Source: Tamarix chinensis
Taxonomy: Eukaryota > Streptophyta > Magnoliopsida > Caryophyllales > Tamaricaceae
Direction of reading: 5' to 3'
DNA length: 64,000 nt
Assembly (NCBI GenBank): GCA_030549775.1
Contig: CM060181.1
Location: 38,069,063 to 38,133,062 of the forward strand
Each line of letters begins with the position of its first letter. The first letter of the stretch is position 1. Shown piece after piece: positions 22,701 to 33,830 of the stretch. Both the position numbers and the translations under genes were made by a program. The notes beneath the pieces were generated by a model that saw only the letters and a list, made by a program, of their open reading frames with translations, did not search any database and was not told where the DNA came from.

Positions 22701-25700
22701 AAAGCCAACCTAATTTGTAAACTTTAAGAACTATATGGCTAAAAAGATAGATTTGCATACCTCCAAACCTCAGCTATAGTGTCATCATCAGGATAAATTT
22801 CATGAGCCTTTCTCAAATCAGCAACAGCATCCTTATAATATTCAACATCATCAGATACAACAAACAACTTAACAGTAACTGTATTATAGATGCTCACACA
22901 TTAATTAAAGCAAAGATTCCAACTGCATACTCACCTTAAATTGCCCCAATTCCTTGTATGCTTGACCCCTACGATACAAAGCTTTTATATTTTTTGCATC
23001 ATATGATAACACCTGAAACATAACAAACAGAGAAATTGAAAAGAAAGAGAGAGAGAGAGAGAGAGGAAAAAAAAGGTACAATATGCAATAGCATATATCA
23101 TCTATCTCCAGATGAATAAGAAATAAGCGAAGAAAGAATTGACATTTCAATCTCTTCTACTTGTCCTTTTAACATTGCACTAATTGTCTCATAGTTTAGT
23201 ATCATGTTTGAAAAATTCTATGGGTTAAATGGTCCCATGAATACTACTTCAACAATACTAGCCCGTTGATTGTCCAGCCCACTGCAAAATTCTCATGGGC
23301 AATGAAAAGGATCTTAAACTTGAGAACTGGTTTGAACACCATCTGTGCATACACTTCTCCTAACCCTGTTTTGGACACTCAAGGTAATTACAGTATCAGC
23401 AGATGTTATGAACTTCTAAGGACTAAAAAACCTCAAGTTTACTGGAGTTCAGTAGTATGGCAACCACTAGCAATTCCCAGTCATCAATTCTTGCTTTGGC
23501 TTGCAGCTCAAGAGAAGCTAGCAACGAAAGATTCCCTTCAGCATATTGGCATTGACTTGGACACCACATGCTCCCTCTGTCTGCAACAGCCTGAGACTTT
23601 TGAGCACCTCTTTTTTGACTGTGTGTATGTCCGAGAGATATGGCATATTATCCTCACCAAACTGGGACCTGGCCACGTAATTCAGCCATGGAGACAGGAA
23701 CTTTGCTGGATTGCACAACGAAGACATCGACCCAGCATAAAAAGTCTAGCTTTGAAAGCCCTCTTCGCTGCAATGATATATCATATAGGGCGCGAAAGGA
23801 ATACTCGGATATTTAAGAGCAAAAGCCAATCACCTCAGTGTACTTAAGTAGATAGTCAAAGACATAGCCACGCGAATTGCTAGCCTACATTCTTGTAAAT
23901 GTTTTGTCCCACTATGTCAAATTGTAGATGAGATTAGATTGTAAGTTGTGATCTGCCCAAAAGTTGTACTCCCATGCCATTTGGTGGTAATATATATTAC
24001 GTTACTCACCAAAAAAGAAAATCATCTTCTATAAGAAGTTGGAAGCCAACAGAATAGACATATTATACAATGCAGCCGGCAGGAAATTCTTATCTCCTCT
24101 CTGTCTCTCCCTTATATATATAGATGAATATGGAGGATAGCTTGTCCATACCTCAGTCCCTTCTCTTATGCAATCATTGTATTTCTTTATCTTAAGGTAG
24201 CATGACATCAAGTTAAGTGAACAGGCTGACAGAAGGGATCTGCTTTTGGCAATAGGAATGCCATTTAGGTTCTTTTTTGCCTAAAAGAAACCCAGAATTA
24301 ACGGTTAGGAAAAAATATCACAATATTGCAATATCGAAAGTAGCATCGACATATATAAGTAGACAAACCATGTTGCACTCACAAGCAAATATTTCTCAGA
24401 GGCATCATAGTACTTTCCCTGACTGTGAAGCATATTTCCCTGTTGCAAAAAGTGGAAAGAAAAAGATAGATAAGCACTATGATGCAAGGATGTTTCTGTG
24501 AAAGGCATTACATGATCAGTCTGAAAATTGGTAGGTCTGACCTAAGAAACTGATACTCTGTCAATGAAACCCACATATTTTATGAAAGGGGTTGCAGCAT
24601 TGCAGTGCTAGACACTATTTTGATTATTTTATGATAGATAACTGTATATTTATCAACAAAAAATATTAACAAAGCACCCTTATCTACAAAGAAAAGAAAA
24701 ATAAGATACCCTAACATTAACAGTTAAAACTCATCACTGCATACACTACAAGATATTAATATAATGTACGCTATCAATGAAAAAGTTTGAACAAAGAAAA
24801 GAAGGCTCATGTGTAATACCCCAAATTTTTCTAACCCTAATTTCTAAGTGATTAATCTCCTATTCCCTCCCTTAAACCTTAAGCATAGCTTAATCATCTT
24901 ACCCTAACTCCTAAACCCTTCAAAACCTAACCCCAATTTCCCTTGACCAACAGTTGACCGGACTTTGCCCTGCAGTTGATCAGCCTACAGACTGAGAGAC
25001 CGTTGGTCAGGGGGTTCAGCGGTCAACTGCGCCAGCCCTTGCAATTGATAGAAGCCGGGCATTTTTTTCCCCCTAACTTACTTCTTTCAATTTTTTTGAA
25101 TCCAAATCAATTCCTTGATTTTTGTACATTTGAATTCCCTATATTATTCCACATATTTCTATAATTTCTAGAATTCATTAGCCATTTTGTTTTTACTATC
25201 TGCTAAAATAAATTATCTAAAAATTATTTTTGATGAACCATTGACTTTCTTGCTAGAAAATCATCTACCACACCTCCCATATCAGATTTAACCTTGCCCT
25301 TTATCATTCAACCATAAATTTTGCCACAATCCAATCACCTTCCTATTTTCCCTACTCTCACCTATTATTACACCATCATACTACTATCTTCCACACTCCA
25401 TCCTTCTTTATGCCTTGCAAGCAAACTTAAAATCGGATCTCCTTCCACTGTCTCCTTTTGATATTTCTATATAAGGTGTTTGTGGCCTTTAGCATTCATC
25501 ACACAATTACTTTTCCTACAGCCTCCATTTTGCTCCCTCCTCTCTCCTCTTGCAATTTCTCTTATTCTTGAGTAGTGCATTGTTCTTTCCCTATTCCCCT
25601 AGCCACCTCCGAGCCTCTCTCCTTCCCCTTTCCTTATTTTACCTCTTACACTCCTGATTTTTCTTTAACTTAACTCCTAAACACTTAATTTAAGTGTATG

Positions 25701-28700
25701 GAGTTAAGATTTTGAAAAAGGGAGAGCCTTAACCTTGTTTTCTTTAGTGACTTTTCTTGATGAAAGAAGTGTTCAAGTTGGGAGTAATTTTGTTAGAAAA
25801 ACAATATTTTTAGATAAAAATATCTCTATGCTATATGTCATTTTAGAAAAACAGTATTTGTAAAATCATGATTATATTCTTGAAGCATATATTCATGTAA
25901 TAATATTGTGATTTCATGTGTAGCAAGTGTTTTTTTTTTTTAAATTATATGTGAAATTACAATGTTAGACCATACTTGATATTATATTAAATTTTGGAGT
26001 ATGATAATGTATTTGGTTATTCTTAATATACATGTTGTAAAGTATATTCTCATGTGATTTAGTATTGTTAGAGAATAACTTGTGTGGTTAGACTTTTAGA
26101 ATTGATGGGCCTTAAGGGTATATCAGCCTAGGGCCATTTTGGGTATTTCCAAGATAATTTAATTTAGGATAATTACATAATTGGGTGTTTAATATTATTT
26201 GGGAGTTGATGTAAAATTTTGGTAAAGTTTGGTGAAAGCTAAATTTGGAGAGAAATTGTGCTAGAATTAATTAAGGGGTATTATAGTCAAATCAGTTGGT
26301 TTTTGTAGGACTTAAGTGCATCATTGCATTTGTTGAGTTTTCTACATAAAATTTGATATATAAGATGATAGGGTTTTGTTGAGTATGGAGTAATTTATTT
26401 TAATAAGAAATTTTGATAAATTTAGATAACATAGGGGCATTTTAACTATTTTGGATTAGATATAAAAAAAATATATAAAGTTTATGCATGCTATTTGAGG
26501 TAAAATATGATATGTGTGACATGTGAAATGTTTGATTTAATTAAGATTATCATAAGTGGTAATTTTGTGTACACTGGCATAAAATGAGTTCAGAAATCCT
26601 AAGGGTATAATCAGTATTTTATATGTGAAGCATTGGAACTAAATTCTAATTTTTCGATATGTTGTCAAGCTTTATATATAGGGGTGTTGTATCAATTTTG
26701 GCAAATTGATAAATTTTATGGATGGAGTTGTGAGTGGGTTGTGAATTAGGGGTTCATGAGGGTATTTTGGTCTTTTTACTTAAATAATGTCTTCTATTGT
26801 GTTTATTGTTTTTGCTTTACACCTTATCATTACTTCGAGCAATTATAACATGTAGATTTGAATAACAATGATGCATTTCTAAATGTTTTAAATAAATACA
26901 ATAATTGGAATGGATTCAGTAATACTCGATACTTCGTGTAACATTAACAAACATAACCCCATGTGATATGACGTTTGTAATGTAAATGAAAGTGTTATGA
27001 TGATAAGTACTCAAATAATGTATTGTGATATGTTAAGCGTTCATTAATGAACAAACAAGACTTTAATACTCAAAGTAAAATATCACAAGCATCAAAACCA
27101 AGTGATTCCAAAGATTGTAATTAATTCAATGAAAATGTCTAGATCCCAACAAAACTAGAGAAACCTAATCTACTCTATACCAGTCTAAACCACCGACACA
27201 TAGAAGGTACGCGTACTTAAATATTAGTGGTATACTAGTGGCCCAGGTATGTTTTTCCCTAAACGTGAGTATAAAGAGGTTAACTATCTTTCTTCCACCT
27301 AAGGGCAAAAGAGGAGAATATATAATACAAATGGTTTCATAGTCTCAATGTAACTAAGTAAATAAAATATTGTGAACACCTAATGTTAAACCCTAAGTTG
27401 GTTTCTATTTAGTTATTTGTATCATAAGCATGTATGCATGTATAGTATCTATCTTATCTTAAAATTTTGCATTATGCATGCCTTAATTTATTGATATATA
27501 TTACTACTTTACTCTAACCATCCTTTTAATGGATGTTACTCATTCCCACAAGCACATATAGTCCTGTTTCACAAGTTTCCATTGGTTTGATGCTCTTGTT
27601 ATGGCTGTCTGCGGTGAATGAGTGATTATTCAGGGTGGTATATCATATGGTTATTTGAATATCTCTCTTTCTCTAGACATTTAATCATATGTTTTCTAGT
27701 TCATCTAATCCTTTTCCTCTATTTCATAATCTTTTATCATTATAGAATCAAATAATTCCCGCATATGATTGTATATCTCTAGATACAGGTTACTTTATCT
27801 TTGCAACCGATATATATTAGATATAGGGATTAGGGAGTACCTTTTCTATATTAGACACAGTGTAACACTCATTATTTTATTATTATTACTTCCATAAGCC
27901 AAAAATTTAAAGTAGTAAATTTTAGAATGTTACATCAAGCCATTAACAAGCTGCACTAAGGAACATTGAAATAAACTAGAATTATGGTTGTCCGGTGTAT
28001 TAAGTTTTTTGCAATGTTTTTGTAAACAAAGGAAATTTAGTAGCTACATCTCATTAGTTCCAGAATTTTGAAATTTACAACATTTGTATTAACATCAGAT
28101 ATCTTTCTGCCCATGTGAACAAGATCAACAAGCATGAACGTTACTATAAAATTACTGAAGTTCAAGAAATTTCTCTACAGCCATAGCTACATAATATCAC
28201 ACTCAAAGTTACTTTCTAGTGTAGAAGATTCCTGTCAGTGAAATAATTACACGATAAATGATACTTTGTCCAGAGATATTACAAAGAACGCAAATATGAT
28301 TGGCATTCTGATGAGTTGGCTAAGAAACTTCATGGCAAGTCTGTTAACTGTTTCATAGGAAATTCCAACTGATACATAGATATCGAAATATCATATCAAT
28401 AAATAACTCAAGCATTTGAGAAGAGTGAGCAAGACATGCAGCAGAGAGTTAAAATGCATGAATAGAGGGGATATGAGTTCAAGCTAATTATGAACAATAA
28501 TTTAGACTTTCTTTCATTGCCCAGCTTCCCACAATGCATTTCATTTTATTACACAAGCTTTAGGCACTTTAATAAAGATGACGAATCTGCTAAAAGCTTA
28601 CCTTTCTGAAACAAGAGTAAAATATCTGAGGAGAGGGGGGGGGACACATATCAATTGTTCTTAATCATGAATCAGGTATTTGAAATTTTGACTCATTGAT

Positions 28701-30957
28701 CAGCTCACTTATAAGATATTAGCTAATAATGAAGATAATTCCAAGATATGTCAATGCACATCAGTATCACACTCCCAAGCACAAGAGACACTCTTCTGTC
28801 ACATATCCCTACCTAATCCAAAAACTACTCTTTTGCAGCCAGTATGGCAGAGGGTGGTAAAAAACGCAGCTTGTACATAGATTGTCAGTCCAACAAGCTA
28901 ATATCTCGTGATTGTTGCAAAACTCTCAGAATGTTTAAAGACACACTCGCAGATCTAGGGTTGTATGTGCACTATTTTATGCTTTTCACAACCAGCTCAC
29001 AATACAATGTTATGCCCAGACAATACCATCGCATATGATTCTGGCCCCAGCCACAGTGTTGCAATGTTGAAGCACTACATGCAATCTATATTATGTCACC
29101 GCTGTACTGGCATATTTTTTGTTATAATAAATGTTGATCTATAATGGTAAATATCAGTAAAAAATTGTGAACATCAATGAATATTGCTATGTTGCATTCC
29201 ACCATCACTTTTGGGGGAACCCATATCAGCACACTCAAAATTCGATAAGTTCATCATGTGATATTCATTCCATAGTTATGGCTCCCCACTGAGGATCCTA
29301 CCATACATCCAGTTATCCACTACCAAGGATCCATGTTGATTGTAGGATCAAACACAGTAATAGAACAGCAAATAGCAAGAAATGGATGAATGAGAGGAGG
29401 CCTAAGACCTCAAGGAGTTCAGGGAATGGGGTATCCAGCTATGAGAGAGGAAACGGAGTATTTGATTCTACACCTTAGTTTAGTCAATGACTAGAGGACC
29501 CTATATATATGGTGTACAATCCTAGGATTACTGTAAAACAATATCTACAAATATGGTAACCTAAAAAACTACATCATATCTTTAATAATATTGTAGTCCT
29601 CTACCTTCCTAAGGATGAATACTTCATAGCTGAAAGAACTTTATTAACTAGACTATGCCTTGGAAGTTGGGCCCTAAGCACAGAACCTTGACTTGGGCCC
29701 TATGCATAGAGTTCTTGGGCCAAAGCAGAGACCTAACAGAGGGATTGAGTTACTTCCTTAAACCAATATTAATATTAGTATTTCCACAGAGATATGTGTT
29801 ACTCCACATGGCTAGTTATGGGCACAGCATACTACAAGTTTAGTTAACCTCTAAACTGAAACTTCATGCAAGAATCCTAAAACTTCTGTCTCAGTGAAAG
29901 GTCATTCATGAATTCAAGGTACCTGTTTCTTCAGCATAGCAGCTGCATTGAGCTCATATGCCATTTGAGCATCAGCACGAGCACGCAGAGATGCTATTTC
30001 TTCAGGGGATGCATTAGCTATCTTCTCACCAATCTGAGCCATATCTTCTGGACGTGTATACTTCAATTGTTCGGCAGCATGCCTCAAGTCCTCAGGCCTC
30101 ATGCTCTTCATACTTTCAGAGGCCATTTTCAACAGTTCAGGATTAGTCATCATCTGCCATGCAGTTGACAAGTAATGTGGCAATTTGGTTACAAAGACAT
30201 AAAACAGGTTCAAAGATGTGTAAAGTAAAATATCATTTATGAAAGACAATTAAAACATGTTTTAAACCTGGATAGGAGGTTCATACATGTCTGGAAACCT
30301 AAAGCTAAACAGTAATTACGAGCAACAAAAGGATAACAACATAAAGCATATAAAGAAATAACAAAAAATAAGTCCATAACTTCACTTTCTCATGCCAGTC
30401 CAACAGATCAGCAAATAAAAACAAATAAATCACCAATTTAAGTTCATAATTTGACGATCAAATTGGCATAACCAAAACGAACATGTCAGACCAAAACGAC
30501 ACCGGTTGGAAAATATAAAAGCAAACAGGCATAAATACATAGAGCGGTACACCAATTCTCAGAGTTTATCCATACCCAGATTTCGATAATCCAAAACGCA
30601 TAGCATATACATACCTTACTCGATGAAAACCAAACAGAAACAGTATAAATGTAGCAAACTCTAGAAAGAAGCAATAATGCTCTAAAGTCTAAGCAATTAT
30701 GCTCTAAAGTCTAAGCAATTATGCTCTAAAATTTACCTGTAAAACCTAAATATTGCACCAGAAATTGAAATTACAAGGAAAGGTCTGGCCAATTAAGAAA
30801 TCGCACCAACTCAAGCAATCAATTCGAAAACGCCACTTGTAGTTTAGGGCAGAAAATAGACCTGTTGTTGAATCTTGGCTAACTCAGCAGGTGACAGCCG
30901 ACTCATCTGTTCTTGAGCCATTCGCATCAAATCTGGATCCATCATGCCGTTAAACAT
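19705..30957 (-). CDS. OEP61: OEP61/TPR7-like tail-anchored TPR co-chaperone, 11 exons
   Basis: Exons (5' to 3'): 30957-30862, 30153-29923, 24439-24383, 24280-24152, 23012-22935, 22831-22761, 21940-21885, 21791-21593, 21388-20815, 20595-20452, 19851-19705. They total 1782 bp, 593 residues, with GT-AG at every junction and no stops. It starts [24 protein letters not shown] domain spans about 103-225, with clamp residues K107, N111, N151, K181 and R185 expected to hold the EEVD tail of Hsp70. STI1/DP-like Met-rich helices follow (about 318-550: [26 protein letters not shown]). A C-terminal membrane anchor lies at ~572-587 ([13 protein letters not shown]) and ends HRLGFIGG. The family docks Hsp70-bound preproteins at the chloroplast outer envelope or the ER. 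The Arabidopsis homologue is slightly shorter. Symbol given by family resemblance. Confidence 0.95.
22285..22551. mobile_element. Small non-autonomous hAT element in intron 6
   Basis: About 267 bp bounded by TAGGGTTGT and ACAACCCTA. Its interior is full of GAGCC/GGCTC, GAGCTCG and TTTAATAAA words, typical of a widespread plant hAT MITE type. The flanks (CCCTCAGC and TTCAGCTC) form an imperfect 8-bp target duplication. It lies between exons 6 and 7 of the OEP61-like gene and disturbs no splice site. Confidence 0.65.
23045..23066. repeat. (GA)n microsatellite in intron 4
   Basis: Uninterrupted GA dinucleotides next to the polypyrimidine side of the exon 5 acceptor (CT-rich on the transcribed strand). 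Confidence 0.8.
23205..24016 (+). pseudogene. 5'-truncated LINE fragment in intron 4 (antisense)
   Basis: Plus-strand translation from about 23212 reads [24 protein letters not shown]. The RT zinc-binding domain follows ([46 protein letters not shown]) and ends at TAA 23845-23847. After a ~160-bp 3' UTR it ends in CACCAAAAAAG near 24016. Only the last ~210 residues of ORF2 are present, as expected from 5' truncation during target-primed reverse transcription. It is a different subfamily from the LINE at 12.9-18.7 kb and is antisense to the host gene. Confidence 0.85.
24812..27934 (+). repeat. Solo Gypsy LTR (3.1 kb) in intron 2 of the OEP61-like gene
   Basis: It starts TGTAATACCCCAAATTTTTC and ends TAGAATGTTACA. 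The flanks TCATG (24807-24811) and TCAAG (27935-27939) form a 5-bp duplication with one change. It contains the family's pyrimidine-rich region (25540-25660) and the CATTCCCACAAG block near 27540. No PBS, PPT or coding region is attached, so it arose by recombination between two LTRs. Relative to the host gene it is antisense. Confidence 0.85.
27935..29922. other. Remainder of intron 2
   Basis: AT-rich intronic DNA without recognisable exons. The part around 29260-29860 (GGGCCC-containing, with a TATATATA box near 29503) may be an old Copia-type LTR, but I cannot define its ends. Confidence 0.3.
30671..30735. repeat. 22-bp x 3 tandem repeat in intron 1
   Basis: Three consecutive copies of GCAATTATGCTCTAAAGTCT-type sequence, starting at 30671, 30693 and 30715. 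They lie in intron 1 about 130 bp from exon 1. Confidence 0.9.
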
Positions 30958-31497
30958 TATTTAAAACCCCAAATATTCAACCTTCAGAACAAATCCCCCT
31001 AAATGCAGAAAGAATTCAATGAAGCGCCATAACTGTCGAAACTCAGATCAACAGATTTAAAAAAACAAAAAAAAAATGGTGATGGCGAAATTGAGCAATA
31101 AGATATGATGAAATCCGAGAATTGAAGGTGAGCCAACGATGAGATCAATAAATTGGAAAGGGTACGTTGAAATAGGATTTCATTTAACAAATAGTAATTA
31201 AATTTGTAGCGGAGAACCCATTGTTGTTCCGTGTTTTGTTTTTTGTAGCAAAATAAATTGATCGGTGGGACGCCTACCAGAGTTGAAAGTGGAATAAAGT
31301 ACAGTCCTGTAAGACCAAACAAGTTTACAGAACCGAATACACGCATAGAGAGTTACATGTTTGCCCCTTTGGCCCTCAACGCATATATGATGTGCAAAAA
31401 TATTACTATGCACACTAGCCTAGTTATATCTTATTTTAACTAATAAAGTCAGAATATCGAATTGTTTTTTTTAATAATTTATTTTTTAGAAGATTAT
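30958..31497 (-). promoter_or_regulatory. Upstream region of the OEP61-like gene
   Basis: About 540 bp separate the ATG (30957) from the start of LTR B at 31498, so this interval must hold the 5' UTR and any surviving core promoter. No TATA box is convincing. The inferred role rests on position only. Confidence 0.4.
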
Positions 31498-32939
31498 TGT
31501 AATACATGCTTCAAAGTCTTTCAAAATGTGTTTATAATTATATTGATATAAAATAAATAAATAAATGTTAATTTTAAAATGGACTTAAAATTCTAATAAA
31601 AATATGAATTTTAGTTATACGGCTTAACTAATTTACATAACTGATCGACTGGTGCACTAATGAATTGATATTTTTATTCTCAACAAATCAGATGATAGGT
31701 TTGTCCAAAACAATCAACTGGTTGTACTGCGACTTTAGATCTATTTATGATTTTGATTTAAATTTCTCTTTAATATTTATGAAAATTTATAATTAGAGTC
31801 CAATTATGCTAATAAGCATGTGTTTAGTACTTTGAAAATATTTTCATATTATTTAGATCATTGAATAATTTTAATTAGCCAATTTTTTTTCAAAAGAAAC
31901 TTTTGAGGCAAACTTCACTTTTTCTATTCTCCCTCGCCTCTCTCTCTTTCTTATGGCAGCTGGGGTTGCAAGATTGAATTTGTGCATCATCTCCTGACTT
32001 ACTAACCCACTTTCATACTCATTCTTGACTACACTCAACTCCCACCCTGTCAAGTCAGCCCTCACTTCTTGATTGCCCAAACTCAACCTTTATAGTCTCA
32101 TATCCCTCTCTCCTATGAATGTCCTAGCCTTGCCTGCATACCTATCATTTCTGATCCATTATCCTTCCTCATTTGTTGTTCTTTCTCTTTTATCCCTTTT
32201 TTTATCGAAAATTTTTCTTAGTGTTGAGCATCTATTCATTTTCCTTCTTCTCCTTTTTACCGAGAAGAATAGAGGCTTTCTCTTATTTTCTACCTTCCTT
32301 GTGCCGGCATTATATTCCTTACTCTTCTTCTAATCTTAGTTTTAGTTCTCTCCTACTTTCCTTAAGCAAGGGAGAATTAAGGTTCAAAAAGGTTGAAGAC
32401 TTCAACTCTTCCTTTGACACCCTATTTTCAAAAGAAAAAAAAAGGTGGTGTTTTGTGTTATTCTTCTTCTAATTTTTTTTCCTTGATTTAATGAAGTTTT
32501 GAAAGATGATTTTTAATGTTTTTAACTTTGATTCACTTAGGAATCAAGATTCTGCTAGATAGCCATCAAGTATGACCTTTTGTGCCGGAAGAATTGTTTC
32601 AAGGTAAGGTATTCTTATATTTAGCATAAATGGGGTTCTGTGATTTATTGGGGTTCCATGTGTATGGTGTATATATGAGTAGGATCTAATTTGTATTCTA
32701 TAAGTTGAGCCGGCGGTATAATTCTTCCCAAGTTAGTATTGTTGGAATTCTCTAATTTTAAGCATAAAGTTGGTCATTTGAGCATGATTCGTTTGACTAT
32801 GTACATTACTATGTATCCATAAGATTATAAGTGTGCAGCCTCTATTTTTATGTGTATCTAGACATAGAAGCATGCTAGGATTAATATAGTAAAGTGTGGT
32901 AAACTTTGGTGTGTGTATTACAAGTCTAGGTAATGTTTT

Positions 32940-33390
32940 CCCTAGACCAGTTGATCAGGTCCTTGAACCCATCCACTAGTTATGGAAGCAATCAAATGGT
33001 TTGGAGTTTTAGATTGGTTGGTTATGAGATTAGTCGATTAGTTTGATAAGCCAGTCGAGTGGTTTCGATGAATAGTAAATTAGTTTGCCAAACCCATCGA
33101 CTGGTGTCTCTGTAAGCCAAAATGATTTGGTCTCTAGTTAGACCCCTCGATCAGTTGGATCAAACCAAGTAACTAGTTTCTATGACTAGTCGATCGGTTG
33201 GTTAACCCATCAACTAGTTCCTCTATTAGCCAAAATGAGTCGGTCTCTTCATAGACCCATCGATCGATTAGACCAAACCAGTCGACTAGTTCTCTGGCAT
33301 TATTTTGGTTCAAGTCTAGTACAAATAAACCAATCAACTAGTCTGAAGGACTGATTGACTAGTTTGGTTGGAAGCTGGCTGGTTTGTTAT
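32940..33390. repeat. Dyad-rich repeats (CCAGTCGACTGGT type)
   Basis: Many variants of ACC(C/A)ATCGACTGGT, CCAGTCGACTAGT and GATCGGTTGG are spread through the stretch. A longer unit of ~116 bp recurs (AGCCAAAATGA..GGTCTC near 33118 and 33234). Confidence 0.7.
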
Positions 33391-33528
33391 AAATTTCTAT
33401 ATTTCTCTTGGACTTTTTGTGTTGAAACCCCTATGTATTTAAAACATTTAAATTATAATTTCAACTTTAAATGCCCTAATTTAATAAGAAGTATTATGAT
33501 GGTATTTGAGGCTTGAATTTGGTTAAAT

Positions 33529-33830
33529 TTGGTGTCATCTATAGACACCCAAATGGTAGCTTTAATGCCTTGTGATGTGTTTAGTGTTAGAACTTGGAAA
33601 CACCCAAATGGTGGCTTTAATGACTTGTGATGTATTTGGTGTTATCACTTGGAAACATTCAATTTGGTTAATAATGGAATTTAATTGTGTTTGGTGTTAT
33701 CACTTAAAAACACCCAATTTGGTTAAGGATAGAATTTAGTTGTGTTTGGTGTTGTCACTTAGAAGTACCTAATTTGGTTATATATGGATTTTATTGTAAT
33801 TTGTGATATCACTTGAAAATATAAATTAAT
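33529..33830 (+). repeat. 55-bp tandem repeat, about 5 copies
   Basis: Units such as TGGTGTTATCACTTGGAAAC recur. Two consecutive full units are exactly 55 bp. Confidence 0.85.

Noticed and set aside
30268..30290. Possible extra 23-bp exon (flanked by AG and GT) in intron 1 of the OEP61-like gene
   Set aside because: Including 23 bp would break the frame, and the known family joins the first and second exons directly.
32940..33390. CRISPR-like or satellite array
   Set aside because: Repeats are irregular in spacing and sequence, in a plant LTR; they are dyad words, not an array with spacers.
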